64,000 nucleotides of DNA from contig NZ_FXYE01000001.1 in the NCBI RefSeq assembly GCF_900184935.1, positions 496,001 to 560,000 of the forward strand. Reading direction: 5' to 3'. Origin of the DNA: Actibacterium lipolyticum (lineage in GTDB: Bacteria; Pseudomonadota; Alphaproteobacteria; Rhodobacterales; Rhodobacteraceae). Every line of letters starts with the position of its first letter. Position 1 is the stretch's first letter. Shown in pieces: positions 53,616-64,000 of this stretch. The position numbers and the translations under genes are program-made. The notes beneath the pieces are model-generated. The model did no database searches, was not told the DNA's origin, and worked only from the letters and a program-made list of their open reading frames with translations.

Positions 53616-53717
53616 AAAGGTGGTACATGGCGGTTTCCAGAGAGCGGTCATTGGCTCAATAGCAGTAAAGGACCGCTTCGTCCCGCAAAGCGGACTAACG
53701 CCAATATTAGCCCTTCC

Positions 53718-53752
53718 AAAAAAATATCCCCGCAATCTGCTTGATTGCAGGG
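53718..53752 (-). terminator. Rho-independent terminator of clpA
   Basis: On the minus strand, CCCTGCAATC (53752-53743) pairs with GATTGCGGGG (53737-53728) around a 5-nt loop, and ATATTTTTTT follows. It lies 24 nt past the clpA stop. Confidence 0.88.
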
Positions 53753-53775
53753 CTATTCGTTCGTTGCCGAGATTG

Positions 53776-56109
53776 TCAGTCCGCGGTCAAGAGAGGTGGC
53801 TTTTTCGACGAAATCTGACGTTTGCCCGGCTCTTCGATGCGAAGGTCGATTTTGCCGTCCTTCATGCCAACCTTGACCAAGCCACCTTTGGCCAGTTTGC
53901 CGAACAGCAATTCCTCGGCCAGTGGCTTTTTGATGTGCTCTTGGATCACACGGCCAAGTGGGCGGGCCCCCATCTTATCGTCATAGCCTTTTTCAGCCAG
54001 CCATTCGGCCGCCGGTTTGGTCAGTTCGATTGCCACGTTGCGGTCCATCAACTGGGCCTCTAGCTGCAGTACGAACTTTTCGACGACCTGCAGGATCACA
54101 TCCTTGGGCAGCGGCGCAAAGCTGATCACAGCATCCAGACGGTTGCGGAATTCCGGCGTGAACGTACGTTCGATCGCGGCGGTATCTTCGCCTTCGCGAC
54201 GATCCCGGCCAAAGCCGATGGCCGATTTCGCCTGTTCGGCTGCACCCGCGTTCGAAGTCATGATCAAGACCACGTTGCGGAAATCCACCTGACGGCCGTT
54301 GTGGTCGGTCAGTTTGCCGTGGTCCATCACCTGCAACAGGATGTTGAACACATCGGGGTGGGCCTTTTCGATTTCGTCCAGCAGCAACACGCAATGCGGA
54401 TGCTGATCAACGCCATCGGTCAGCATGCCACCCTGATCAAACCCAACATAACCCGGAGGGGCCCCAATCAGGCGCGATACGGCGTGTTTCTCCATGTATT
54501 CCGACATGTCGAAGCGCAAAAGTTCCACGCCCAGCGTATCGGCCAGCTGTTTGGCGACCTCGGTCTTACCTACACCGGTTGGGCCGGCGAACAGGTAGTT
54601 GCCGATGGGCTTTTCAGGTTCACGCAGACCCGCGCGCGACAGTTTGATCGCAGAGGCCAGCGCCTCAATCGCGTTATCCTGACCAAAGACCACGCGTTTC
54701 AGCGTTGGTTCCAGATCTTTCAGAACCTCGGCGTCGTCTTTGCTGACGTTCTTTGGCGGGATGCGGGCGATTTTGGCCACGACGGCCTCAATCTCTTTCG
54801 CGCCGATGGTTTTGCGGCGTTTGGATTCGGCCAGCAGGTGCTGTGCGGCACCGGCCTCATCAATCACGTCGATGGCCTTATCGGGCAGCTTGCGATCGTG
54901 GATGTAACGCGCGGAAAGTTCCACCGCGGTTTTGATCGCATCCGTGGTGTATTTGATATCGTGGTGTTCCTCGAAATAGGGCTTCAGGCCCTTGAGGATC
55001 TTCACGGCATCATCAACCGAAGGCTCGTTCACGTCGATCTTTTGGAACCGGCGCGACAGCGCGCGGTCTTTTTCAAAGTGCTGACGGAACTCTTTATACG
55101 TGGTCGAACCCATGCAGCGCAGTTTGCCGCCTTGAAGCGCGGGCTTCAGCAGGTTCGACGCATCCATCGCGCCGCCGCTGGTCGCGCCAGCGCCGATTAC
55201 GGTGTGAATTTCGTCGATAAAAAGAATCGCGTCTGGATGATCTTCCAGTTCGGTCATCACGGCCTTCAGGCGTTCTTCGAAGTCACCACGATACCGGGTG
55301 CCAGCCAGCAACGCGCCCATGTCGAGCGAATAGATGGTGGCGTTTTGCAACACTTCTGGCGTTTCGGCGCGCACGATTTTGCGGGCCAGACCTTCGGCAA
55401 TCGCGGTTTTACCAACGCCGGGATCACCCACCAGCAGCGGGTTGTTTTTACGGCGGCGGCACAGCACCTGAATGCAACGTTCGACTTCCTGATCGCGACC
55501 GATCAGCGGGTCAACATCGCCTTCGCGGGCTTTAGTGTTCAGATCCACACAATATTTGGAAAGCGCAGATTCTTTCTGTTCGCCTTCTTCCACGTTGGGG
55601 GCGCTGGCGTGGGCTTCTTCTTCGAACTCTGGCGCGCCAGTGATTGGACGGCTTTCGCCGAACGTCGCATCTTTTGCTACGCCGTGCGCGATGAAGTTAA
55701 CCGCATCATATCGTGTCATTTCCTGTTCTTGCAGGAAGTAGGCGGCATTCGACTCACGCTCGGCGAAGATCGCGACAAGCACGTTTGCGCCGGTCACTTC
55801 GGTCCGGCCAGAGCTTTGAACGTGAATCGCCGCGCGTTGGATTACGCGCTGGAACGCGGCTGTGGGAACAGCTTCGGAGCCCTCAATTTCGGTGACCAGC
55901 GTCGAAAGTTCCTCGTCGATGAATTCAACAAGTGTTTTTCGCAGATCATCAAGGTCGACGGCACAGGCCTGCATAACTTTTGCGGCGTCAGGTTCGTCGA
56001 TCAGGGCCAGCAACAGGTGTTCAAGCGTCGCCAATTCGTGGCGGCGCGCATTGGCCAGTGCAAGAGCTGAATGAATAGCTTGCTCGAGTGTGTTCGAAAA
56101 CGAAGGCAC
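53776..56109 (-). CDS. clpA: ATP-dependent Clp protease ATP-binding subunit ClpA
   Basis: This 777-residue AAA+ unfoldase delivers substrates to ClpP. The N-domain ([25 protein letters not shown]) binds the ClpS adaptor. The first AAA domain has GDPGVGKT (near residue 218), and the second has GPTGVGKT (near 505). IGFGRD (near 624) gives the IGF-like ClpP-docking loop, and the C-terminal domain is complete. Only ClpA has this two-domain layout without the ClpB middle coil. The clpS gene, often adjacent in other bacteria, is not next to it here. Confidence 0.95.
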   Translation of the reverse strand: MPSFSNTLEQAIHSALALANARRHELATLEHLLLALIDEPDAAKVMQACAVDLDDLRKTLVEFIDEELSTLVTEIEGSEAVPTAAFQRVIQRAAIHVQSSGRTEVTGANVLVAIFAERESNAAYFLQEQEMTRYDAVNFIAHGVAKDATFGESRPITGAPEFEEEAHASAPNVEEGEQKESALSKYCVDLNTKAREGDVDPLIGRDQEVERCIQVLCRRRKNNPLLVGDPGVGKTAIAEGLARKIVRAETPEVLQNATIYSLDMGALLAGTRYRGDFEERLKAVMTELEDHPDAILFIDEIHTVIGAGATSGGAMDASNLLKPALQGGKLRCMGSTTYKEFRQHFEKDRALSRRFQKIDVNEPSVDDAVKILKGLKPYFEEHHDIKYTTDAIKTAVELSARYIHDRKLPDKAIDVIDEAGAAQHLLAESKRRKTIGAKEIEAVVAKIARIPPKNVSKDDAEVLKDLEPTLKRVVFGQDNAIEALASAIKLSRAGLREPEKPIGNYLFAGPTGVGKTEVAKQLADTLGVELLRFDMSEYMEKHAVSRLIGAPPGYVGFDQGGMLTDGVDQHPHCVLLLDEIEKAHPDVFNILLQVMDHGKLTDHNGRQVDFRNVVLIMTSNAGAAEQAKSAIGFGRDRREGEDTAAIERTFTPEFRNRLDAVISFAPLPKDVILQVVEKFVLQLEAQLMDRNVAIELTKPAAEWLAEKGYDDKMGARPLGRVIQEHIKKPLAEELLFGKLAKGGLVKVGMKDGKIDLRIEEPGKRQISSKKPPLLTAD

Positions 56110-56293
56110 GTGATGTGCTCCTTTCCTTAAGGGCCGAGGGGGCGGGAGAGCCCGACCTCAACCGTGGCCTCATATCTTTAAGGTTCGGTTTTTAAGGCGG
56201 CGCTTCAAGTGTTTTCTTATCAAATCTGTTCACCAGATGTGACGCAGCGCAATATTTGAGCGGTTTTCATGCCGCCTAGCCAGTGACCTTGCC

Positions 56294-57061
56294 TTAGAAA
56301 TTATCCTTGCGCCGACGGATTTCGGCGAAGACGTCAGTGTCGGATGCTTGATCCATGCCGACTGCCTTTTTCACTTCGGGTAAGGCGGCACGCAAGAACG
56401 GGTTTGTGGCCAGTTCTTCCGACAATAGTGATGGGACAGTGGGTTTACCCGCGTCGCGCGCTTTAGTCACCGCCTCTATACGCAAAATAAGCCCGGAATT
56501 ATCCGGTTCAATGGTTTGCGCGAATTTGGCGTTGGAAACAGTGTATTCATGACCCGAATAAACAACGGTTTCTGCGGGCAGTGCGGCCAGCTTGGACAGG
56601 CTTTCCCACATCATTTCAGGTGTGCCTTCGAAAAGGCGGCCACATCCAAGTGCCATCAGGCTGTCCGCTGTGAAAACAGCGTTGCTGTTCGGGAAATGGA
56701 AGGCGATGTGACCCACTGTATGGCCGGACACGTCGATTATGTCGGCAGACTCGCCACAGATTTCAACAGAATCGCCTTCGCTCACAGCGACATCAAGCGG
56801 TGGAAGCCGATGCGCGTCGGCCGCCGCGCCAATGACACGCGCATTGGTTTCGTCCTTCAGCTGCTCTACGCCGTCTATATGGTCCCAGTGGTGGTGGGTG
56901 ATCAGAATATCGGTCAGCGTCCAGCCACGGCTCTTTAGAGCGGCTAGAATAGGGGGAGCTTCGGGTGCATCGACCAATGCCGTCTGCCCACTGTCCGAAT
57001 TATGGAGCAGATACGCGTAGTTGTCGCTTAGGCATGGGACGGTCATGATCTCAAGGGGCAT
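56294..57061 (-). CDS. gloB: hydroxyacylglutathione hydrolase (glyoxalase II)
   Basis: This 255-residue metallo-beta-lactamase-fold enzyme has the binuclear metal motif THHHWDHIDG near residues 52-61, GHTVGH near 113, and SGHEYT near 170, completing the ligand set. It hydrolyses S-lactoylglutathione to lactate and glutathione, the second step of methylglyoxal detoxification. The ATG at 57061 is chosen because family sequence begins at MPLEIMTVPCLSDNYAYLL; the longer frame is unsupported. It is divergent from the methyltransferase gene. Confidence 0.94.
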   Translation of the reverse strand: MPLEIMTVPCLSDNYAYLLHNSDSGQTALVDAPEAPPILAALKSRGWTLTDILITHHHWDHIDGVEQLKDETNARVIGAAADAHRLPPLDVAVSEGDSVEICGESADIIDVSGHTVGHIAFHFPNSNAVFTADSLMALGCGRLFEGTPEMMWESLSKLAALPAETVVYSGHEYTVSNAKFAQTIEPDNSGLILRIEAVTKARDAGKPTVPSLLSEELATNPFLRAALPEVKKAVGMDQASDTDVFAEIRRRKDNF

Positions 57062-57123
57062 GGCATTCTTGCTCGGCTTGGTTATTCTGCCCCTAACTGT
57101 TGCCGATCCCGAGGCGGGCTGCA

Positions 57124-57870
57124 ATGCACCTAGACGTGTTAGACCTAAGGAATTTCTACTACCGCACCAATCTGGGGCGTGTGGCACAGCGGGCAATTCG
57201 CGATCAGGTCAAACAGATCTGGCCCGAAGCAAAGGGCCAAACAGTGGCCGGGTTCGGCTTTGCCGTTCCGTTGTTGCGGCCCTATCTTGCCGACGCACGC
57301 CGCGTGATCGCGGTTATGCCCGGGCCGCAGGGCGTTATGCCGTGGCCCGCCGGAATGGCGAATGTGTCTGTTCTGTCTGAAGAAACCCAATGGCCCATAC
57401 CGACGGGGCTGGTTGATAAGCTTGTCCTTATGCATGGGCTGGAAACCAGCGAACAACCGTCTGCGGTGTTGGAAGAAGCCGCGCGCGTGTTGGGGCCGGG
57501 GGGGCGTGCATTGTTTGTGGTGCCAAATCGTTCGGGCCTTTGGGCGCGACGGGATGCGACTCCGTTTGGTTTTGGGCGGCCTTATTCGTTGGGTCAGTTG
57601 GAAGCACAGTTAAAGCGCCACGGGTTCCAGCCCGAAACGCATCGCGCGGCACTTTATGCTCCGCCCAGCCAAAAGCGGTTTTGGCTAAAGACGTCGGGCA
57701 TGTGGGAAAAGGCGGGGCGACAGGTAAGTTCGTATTACGCGGGCGGGGTGCTGATGGTTGAAGTGTCCAAGCAGGTCTATCGCCCGACAGGAATCGGTGT
57801 CGAAGAAAAGCGCCGCAGCCGCCTGAATGTTCTGGATGGGATCCCTGCGGCAGGTGTTGAGCCGGCATAA
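57124..57870 (+). CDS. class I SAM-dependent methyltransferase
   Basis: This 248-residue protein has a methyltransferase fold without a strong GxGxG motif at the usual place ([18 protein letters not shown] near residue 39). Later elements are [39 protein letters not shown] (about 98-136, given in part), typical of the Methyltransf_11 family. The ATG at 57124 follows GAGG at 9 nt; TTG at 57100 is less likely. It is divergent from gloB (62-bp gap), an arrangement often kept in Rhodobacteraceae. Substrate unknown. Confidence 0.8.
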   Translation: MHLDVLDLRNFYYRTNLGRVAQRAIRDQVKQIWPEAKGQTVAGFGFAVPLLRPYLADARRVIAVMPGPQGVMPWPAGMANVSVLSEETQWPIPTGLVDKLVLMHGLETSEQPSAVLEEAARVLGPGGRALFVVPNRSGLWARRDATPFGFGRPYSLGQLEAQLKRHGFQPETHRAALYAPPSQKRFWLKTSGMWEKAGRQVSSYYAGGVLMVEVSKQVYRPTGIGVEEKRRSRLNVLDGIPAAGVEPA

Positions 57871-58137
57871 ATGAACGAATCTTTGATTCTGCCGAAAAAT
57901 GTTTCGCGGCCGAGTCGCGCCACAGAGTCGCATGCACTTTGGCGTGTTAGCGCCAAACGCTTTAAGATAGGGTGTTGCTCAATCACAGATCGGTGTTCTT
58001 GACTGTTGCGAGCGCGCATTTGCTCTGCTACACCCACGCCGATTTCGGGAGCGTGCCCTCTATGAGGGTGCGCCACTTGAGCCGCCCCCGCCGCGACCCG
58101 TGGCATTCGTGGGGCTACAGACATCGGAAGGGTGGAC

Positions 58138-58698
58138 GTGTCCGAACCAGCTTCGATCTCAACCGGCATTGCTGCGCGCTATGCCACGGCCATTTTTGAA
58201 CTGGCCAAAGAGAGCAAAAAACTCCCCGCGCTTGAGGGCGATCTTGACGCTATTGAATCCGCTCTTGCGGATAGCGCCGATTTTCGCGGCCTTATTACAT
58301 CACCGATCTATGCACGTGATGAGCAGGCAAAAGCCATTGGCGCAATTGCTGCCAAAATGGGGCTTTCAGATCTTACGGCAAATTCCCTGAGCTTGATGGC
58401 TCAGAAACGTCGTTTGTTTGTGCTGCCTCAACTAGCACAGCAGCTGCGCGGGCTGATCGCCGATGAAAAAGGCGAAGTTATCGCTGAAGTCACCGCCGCC
58501 AAGGCGATGACCGAAGTGCAGCAATACAAACTTGCGAAATCGCTGAAGTCCAGCATTGGCAAGAATGTAAAAATTAGCATGGCAGTCGATGAAACACTCA
58601 TCGGCGGTCTTATCGTCAAAGTGGGCTCTAAGATGATCGATACGTCGATCCGCTCTAAGCTCGCCGCACTCCAGAACACCATGAAAGAGGTCGGATAA
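58138..58698 (+). CDS. atpH: ATP synthase F1 subunit delta
   Basis: This 186-residue protein is the peripheral-stalk F1 subunit. It has the conserved helical N-domain ([21 protein letters not shown]) and C-terminal ending [23 protein letters not shown] at 58138 is chosen over GTG at 58132 because GGAAG (58126-58130) lies 7 nt upstream. It starts the atpHAGDC operon. F0 subunits (atpBEF) are elsewhere, as usual in Rhodobacterales. The 267-bp upstream gap must hold the operon promoter; TTGACT near 57999 is a weak candidate -35. Confidence 0.95.
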   Translation: MSEPASISTGIAARYATAIFELAKESKKLPALEGDLDAIESALADSADFRGLITSPIYARDEQAKAIGAIAAKMGLSDLTANSLSLMAQKRRLFVLPQLAQQLRGLIADEKGEVIAEVTAAKAMTEVQQYKLAKSLKSSIGKNVKISMAVDETLIGGLIVKVGSKMIDTSIRSKLAALQNTMKEVG

Positions 58699-60237
58699 AT
58701 GGGTATCCAAGCAGCTGAGATCTCTGCGATCCTCAAGGACCAGATCAAGAATTTCGGTCAGGAAGCCGAAGTTGCCGAGGTGGGCCGCGTGCTCTCCGTC
58801 GGTGACGGTATTGCCCGTGTGCACGGCCTTGATAACGTGCAGGCCGGTGAAATGGTCGAATTCCCCGGCGGTATCCGCGGGATGGCATTGAACCTCGAAG
58901 TTGACAACGTTGGTGTTGTTATCTTCGGTTCTGACCGTGACATTAAAGAAGGCGACCAGGTTAAGCGCACGAACTCCATCGTGGACGTTCCAGTGGGCCC
59001 AGGCCTGTTGGGCCGCGTTGTAGACGGCCTCGGTAACCCAATCGACGGCAAGGGCCCAATCGCGGGCACCGAGCGTCGCGTTGCTGACGTTAAAGCGCCG
59101 GGCATCATTCCACGTAAATCGGTTCACGAACCGATGGCGACTGGTCTGAAATCGGTTGACGCGATGATCCCAGTTGGCCGTGGCCAGCGGGAACTTATCA
59201 TTGGTGACCGTCAGACGGGTAAAACCGCGATCGCACTCGACACCATCCTGAACCAGAAGTCGTATAACGAAGCTGCTGGCGATGATGAAAGCAAGAAGCT
59301 TTACTGTGTATACGTTGCGATCGGCCAGAAACGTTCGACCGTTGCTCAGCTGGTTAAAAAGCTGGAAGAGACCGGCGCGATTGAATATTCGATCGTTGTT
59401 GCTGCGACCGCTTCTGACCCAGCACCGATGCAGTTTCTTGCACCATACGCTGCGACTTCGATGGCTGAATACTTCCGCGACAGCGGTAAGCACGCCCTGA
59501 TCATCTATGATGACCTTTCCAAACAGGCTGTTTCGTATCGCCAGATGTCGCTTCTTCTGCGTCGTCCACCCGGCCGTGAAGCTTACCCAGGTGACGTTTT
59601 CTACCTTCACTCCCGTCTGCTGGAGCGTTCGTCGAAGCTGAACGAAGACAACGGTTCCGGTTCCTTGACGGCTCTGCCGATCATTGAAACCCAAGGTGGT
59701 GACGTTTCGGCGTTTATTCCAACCAACGTGATTTCGATCACCGACGGTCAGATCTTCCTTGAAACCGAACTGTTCTATCAGGGTATCCGCCCAGCTGTGA
59801 ACACCGGTCTGTCGGTTTCGCGTGTTGGTTCGTCCGCTCAGACTGACGCGATGAAATCGGTTGCTGGCCCAGTTAAGCTGGAGCTTGCTCAGTACCGCGA
59901 AATGGCTGCGTTTGCGCAGTTTGGTTCCGACCTTGATGCCGCAACTCAGCGCCTGCTGAACCGTGGTGCACGTCTGACCGAGCTGATGAAACAGCCACAG
60001 TACGCGCCGCTGACCAACGCCGAGATCGTTTGCGTGATCTACGCAGGCACCAAAGGTTACCTGGATAACATCGACGTTAAACAGGTTGGCCGCTTCGAAG
60101 CTGGTCTGTTGGCACACCTGCGTCAGAAAAACGCTGACCTGCTGGCAGACATCACCAACAATGACCGTAAGGTTAAAGGTGAGCTGGAAGACAAAATTAA
60201 AGCTGCGATTGACGATTTCGCGAAAGACTTCGCCTGA
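58699..60237 (+). CDS. atpA: ATP synthase F1 subunit alpha
   Basis: This 512-residue non-catalytic nucleotide-binding subunit has the P-loop GDRQTGKT near residue 170 and the alpha signature [17 protein letters not shown] near 362. The start follows the atpH stop directly (TAAATG). Highly biased codon use indicates strong expression. It assembles with beta as the alpha3beta3 ring of F1 on the cytoplasmic side of the membrane. Confidence 0.98.
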   Translation: MGIQAAEISAILKDQIKNFGQEAEVAEVGRVLSVGDGIARVHGLDNVQAGEMVEFPGGIRGMALNLEVDNVGVVIFGSDRDIKEGDQVKRTNSIVDVPVGPGLLGRVVDGLGNPIDGKGPIAGTERRVADVKAPGIIPRKSVHEPMATGLKSVDAMIPVGRGQRELIIGDRQTGKTAIALDTILNQKSYNEAAGDDESKKLYCVYVAIGQKRSTVAQLVKKLEETGAIEYSIVVAATASDPAPMQFLAPYAATSMAEYFRDSGKHALIIYDDLSKQAVSYRQMSLLLRRPPGREAYPGDVFYLHSRLLERSSKLNEDNGSGSLTALPIIETQGGDVSAFIPTNVISITDGQIFLETELFYQGIRPAVNTGLSVSRVGSSAQTDAMKSVAGPVKLELAQYREMAAFAQFGSDLDAATQRLLNRGARLTELMKQPQYAPLTNAEIVCVIYAGTKGYLDNIDVKQVGRFEAGLLAHLRQKNADLLADITNNDRKVKGELEDKIKAAIDDFAKDFA

Positions 60238-60258
60238 GGGCGGGTAAGGACTGGATAG

Positions 60259-61128
60259 ATGCCAAGCCTTAAGGACCTTAAAAATCGGATCGAAAGCGTC
60301 AAGTCGACGCGGAAGATCACGAAGGCCATGCAGATGGTCGCGGCGGCTAAACTCCGCCGCGCCCAAGAAGCAGCCGAAAGCGCCCGGCCTTACGCCGAAC
60401 GCATGAACGCCGTTATGGGCGGGCTTGCGGCTTCGGTTGCGGGCTCGGACAGTGCACCGAAACTTCTTTCGGGCACTGGCAGTGACCAAGTTCAGCTATT
60501 GGTCGTAATGACCTCTGAGCGCGGTCTTTGCGGCGGCTTCAACTCGACCATCGTGCGACTGGCCCGCACAAAAATCGAAGCATTGTTGGCTGAAGGCAAG
60601 ACGGTGAAAATCCTGACTGTCGGCAAAAAAGGCCGCGAACAGCTAAAGCGGGACTACGAGGCGCATTTTGTGGGCCACGTTGATCTGAGCGAAGTTAAGC
60701 GTCTTGGCTATGCCAACGCGCAAGACATCGCGAAAGATGTGTTCGCCCGCTTTGACGCTGGTGAGTTCGACGTTGCGACGATCTTCTACAATGAGTTCAA
60801 GTCGGTGATCAGTCAGATCCCAACCGCTCAGCAGATTATCCCAGCTTCGTTCGAAGCCACGGATGCCGAAAGCACGCTCTACGATTACGAACCGTCTGAA
60901 GAGGCAATTCTGGCCGATCTACTGCCACGCGGTGTGGCAACTCAGATCTTCGCCGCTTTGCTTGAAAACGGTGCGTCGGAACAGGGTGCCCGGATGAGCG
61001 CGATGGATAACGCCACGCGCAATGCTGGCGAAATGATCGACAAACTGACGATTGAGTTTAACCGCTCGCGTCAGGCCGTGATTACCAACGAGCTTATCGA
61101 AATCATCTCGGGCGCTGAAGCGCTCTAA
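60259..61128 (+). CDS. atpG: ATP synthase F1 subunit gamma
   Basis: This 289-residue central-stalk subunit has the N-terminal coiled coil [30 protein letters not shown] and C-terminal [45 protein letters not shown] (shown in part), both typical. Rotation of gamma couples proton flow to ATP synthesis. It lies 21 nt after atpA and 18 nt before atpD in the same operon. Confidence 0.98.
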   Translation: MPSLKDLKNRIESVKSTRKITKAMQMVAAAKLRRAQEAAESARPYAERMNAVMGGLAASVAGSDSAPKLLSGTGSDQVQLLVVMTSERGLCGGFNSTIVRLARTKIEALLAEGKTVKILTVGKKGREQLKRDYEAHFVGHVDLSEVKRLGYANAQDIAKDVFARFDAGEFDVATIFYNEFKSVISQIPTAQQIIPASFEATDAESTLYDYEPSEEAILADLLPRGVATQIFAALLENGASEQGARMSAMDNATRNAGEMIDKLTIEFNRSRQAVITNELIEIISGAEAL

Positions 61129-62571
<1,443 letters not shown>

Positions 62572-62582
62572 GGGGGCCTCTG

Positions 62583-63002
62583 ATGGCTGATACGATGCAA
62601 TTTGATCTGGTGTCGCCCGAGCGGAGGTTATCCTCCGTTCAGGCCACCGAGGTCAGAATTCCAGGCGCCGACGGCGACCTGACTGCTATGCCAAACCACG
62701 CGCCTGTCATCACCACCCTGCGCCCCGGCGTTCTGGAGGTGATCACAGCCGAAGGTTCCACAACTTACGTGGTAACCGGCGGTTTCGCTGAAGTGTCCAG
62801 CACGGGCACGACAGTGTTGGCGGAACAAGCCCACGCGGTTTCGGACGTCACGCAAGAGATGATCGATGCGATGGTTGCTGAAGCCCACGAGGCGCACAAG
62901 GCAGCCCACCCAGACGTTGTTGATGCGGCAGCCAAGCTGTTGTCCGACCTTGTCGCGATGGGTGGTCACATCGGCCTAGAGCCGACGTTGCCGACAAGCT
63001 AA
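62583..63002 (+). CDS. atpC: ATP synthase F1 subunit epsilon
   Basis: This 139-residue subunit has the N-terminal beta-sandwich ([38 protein letters not shown]) and a C-terminal helical region ([18 protein letters not shown]). It links gamma to the c-ring and regulates ATPase activity. The C-terminal part is an alpha-type short version. It is the last gene of the atp operon, followed by a terminator. Confidence 0.96.
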   Translation: MADTMQFDLVSPERRLSSVQATEVRIPGADGDLTAMPNHAPVITTLRPGVLEVITAEGSTTYVVTGGFAEVSSTGTTVLAEQAHAVSDVTQEMIDAMVAEAHEAHKAAHPDVVDAAAKLLSDLVAMGGHIGLEPTLPTS

Positions 63003-63024
63003 TTGGCGGTCGAAAAAGAATAAG

Positions 63025-63051
63025 AAGGGCTCTGCTTGTCGGGGCCCTTTT
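63025..63051 (+). terminator. terminator of the atp operon
   Basis: AAGGGC (63025-63030) pairs with GCCCTT (63044-63049), with a 13-nt loop that can partly pair, and the right arm runs into a short T tract (63048-63051). The stem is modest, so some read-through into the lectin gene is possible. Confidence 0.6.
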
Positions 63052-63116
63052 CAATTTGTAGTCTGACTTTTGCAGCAATTTCCGCGATCACACGTATCGG
63101 CGAGGGGGAAGAGCCG

Positions 63117-63467
63117 ATGAAAGAATTTGATAATCGAAAAATTGGTGTTGATCAGGGTTCGACCATCCTGTTTTCAGATTATGAAAACGATGGCCCCATG
63201 TGGGCCGAAGTTGGCCCGCGTTCCACCTCTGTTAAAATCACATTCGACCGCCCGTTCCGCTCGGCTCCGGCGGTGACGGTGGGCATGTCGATGTGGGATA
63301 TGGACCAAAAAACCAACCTGCGGGCGGATATTTCGACCCAAAAGATCAATCGCAAAGGTTTTGAGATTGTCTTTAAAACATGGGGCGACACCCGCGTGGC
63401 GCGGGTGCGTGCTGATTGGATGGCAATTGGAGAGCTGCCCTTCGACGACGACTGGGACGTCAGCTAG
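63117..63467 (+). CDS. H-type lectin domain protein
   Basis: This 116-residue cytoplasmic-looking protein without signal peptide contains the H-type lectin pattern: ILFSDYENDGPMWAEVGPRSTSVKITFDRPFRSAPAVTVGMSMWDMDQ (in part), then GFEIVFKTWGDTRVARVRADWMAIGE. H-type lectins bind GalNAc-type sugars in eukaryotes; bacterial copies often lack a known ligand. GAGGGGGA precedes the ATG. It lies just after the atp terminator and converges on prs. The absence of an export signal makes a true lectin role uncertain. Confidence 0.8.
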   Translation: MKEFDNRKIGVDQGSTILFSDYENDGPMWAEVGPRSTSVKITFDRPFRSAPAVTVGMSMWDMDQKTNLRADISTQKINRKGFEIVFKTWGDTRVARVRADWMAIGELPFDDDWDVS

Positions 63468-63477
63468 GGCGTCGTGC

Positions 63478-63494
63478 CGGCGCTTTACGCGCCG
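63478..63494. other. hairpin at the prs 3' end
   Basis: CGGCGC (63478-63483) pairs with GCGCCG (63489-63494) around a 5-nt loop. It overlaps the prs stop codon. No U tract, so only a weak transcription end or mRNA protection element. Confidence 0.4.
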
Positions 63495-64000
63495 ACTGTG
63501 TACATACCTTCATAGATAGGTGCCAACGTCCCATGTTCGAACAGGGACGAAACGGATGTGCCGTGCCAGATGTTCATGATGGCCTGCGCAAACATCGGTG
63601 CTGTTGGAACAATGCGGATATTCTTGGCATCCAGAACCGGCTGGGTCGGCTGGATGGAATCAGTGATCACCAAGCTTTTCATTTTCGAATTGGTGATACG
63701 CTCAACCGCGGGGCCAGAAAGCACGCCGTGCGTAATATACGAGTGGACCTCTTTTGCGCCTTTTTCGATCAGGACTTCGGCCGCCTTGCAAAGGGTACCG
63801 GCCGTGTCACAGATATCGTCTACGATAATGCAGCTCTTTCCGGTCACATCGCCGATCACTGTCATTTCAGCAATCTCACCGGGCTTTTCACGGCGTTTGT
63901 CCACGATGGACAGTGGCGCGTTGATACGCTGTGCAAGTTCACGCGCGCGGGCAACGCCGCCCACATCAGGGGAAACGATCATCAGGTCGTTCATCTTGCC
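63485..64000 (-). CDS. prs: ribose-phosphate pyrophosphokinase (5' part outside window)
   Basis: This C-terminal fragment of about 172 residues runs off the right edge (reading ...[25 protein letters not shown]). It contains the PRPP-binding loop [13 protein letters not shown] and the flexible RREKPGEI region, and ends ...[26 protein letters not shown], as in bacterial PRPP synthases. PRPP feeds nucleotide, histidine, tryptophan and NAD synthesis. The stop lies 18 nt from the convergent lectin gene. Confidence 0.95.
   Translation of the reverse strand, partial: GKMNDLMIVSPDVGGVARARELAQRINAPLSIVDKRREKPGEIAEMTVIGDVTGKSCIIVDDICDTAGTLCKAAEVLIEKGAKEVHSYITHGVLSGPAVERITNSKMKSLVITDSIQPTQPVLDAKNIRIVPTAPMFAQAIMNIWHGTSVSSLFEHGTLAPIYEGMYTVGA

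Noticed and set aside
54301-56070. Long open frame antisense to clpA
   Set aside because: It mirrors the third-codon bias of clpA, has no ribosome-binding site and an implausible amino-acid composition. clpA on the other strand is certain.
53776-56293. clpS upstream of clpA
   Set aside because: The 184-bp gap upstream of clpA has no frame encoding a ClpS-like adaptor. The gene, if present, is elsewhere.
58432-60489. 685-codon open frame antisense to atpA and neighbours
   Set aside because: A by-product of the strong codon bias of the atp genes. It spans three real genes and has no family features.

Overview
The window looks like chromosomal DNA of a marine Rhodobacteraceae (Roseobacter-group alphaproteobacterium). 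Supporting signs are a class I lysyl-tRNA synthetase, an atpHAGDC operon without the F0 genes, two VPLPA-CTERM surface proteins, an NDUFS4-like complex I subunit, a DUF2125 protein, and a pobA-pcaDCHGB block of the kind common in roseobacters. The genus cannot be fixed from the sequence alone. Coding density is high, operons are tight with many ATGA or 1-13 nt overlaps, and no transposase, integrase, phage structural block, rRNA operon or CRISPR array was seen.

Layout. 1-6.2 kb: end of a FkbM-type methyltransferase, a cold-shock gene with a structured leader, a small-ORF/structured-RNA transcript, a DUF2892 membrane protein behind a palindromic promoter, ettA, and a tandem pair of VPLPA-CTERM proteins. 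6.2-20.2 kb: housekeeping and accessory genes (nadD, dacB, a degenerate Tag-like glycosylase, TerB-like, lysK, DUF4864, a large beta-helix protein, ParA, Usp, ABM, an excalibur protein, uvrB, an NDUFS4-like gene) and tRNA-Arg(TCT). A hairpin-rich non-coding region at 19.27-19.52 kb may encode a small RNA. 20.2-31.2 kb: a pectin/rhamnogalacturonan-type locus. It has a KdgR-like IclR repressor divergent from a GH105 hydrolase, a TogMNAB-like ABC importer, and four consecutive Gfo/Idh/MocA oxidoreductases. Two near-identical KdgR-box-like sites lie in the divergent promoter region.

31.3-40.3 kb, minus strand: an aromatic catabolic unit, pobA-pcaD-pcaC-pcaH-pcaG-esterase-BKACE-pcaB, followed after 83 bp by a zinc alcohol dehydrogenase and an enolase-superfamily enzyme. 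It should carry 4-hydroxybenzoate through protocatechuate to beta-ketoadipate. No pcaIJ or pcaF is present, and a BKACE-family gene is in the unit, suggesting that beta-ketoadipate may be cleaved with acetyl-CoA instead. 40.5-64 kb: tex, rpsD, a TIGR00645 membrane protein, hisC-tyrC-extensin, DUF2125, a ChaC-like gene, a MotA/ExbB plus MotB/OmpA-like pair with a very long coiled coil, an unknown orphan gene, clpA, gloB, a methyltransferase, atpHAGDC, an H-type lectin gene and the 3' part of prs.

The most worthwhile leads are the KdgR-regulated locus with four Gfo/Idh/MocA enzymes and its operators, the BKACE-containing pca operon, the putative structured RNA upstream of the NDUFS4-like gene, the palindrome over the DUF2892 promoter, and the Tag-like glycosylase that has lost the usual catalytic glutamate. 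All functional calls come from reading the sequence; no database search was run.
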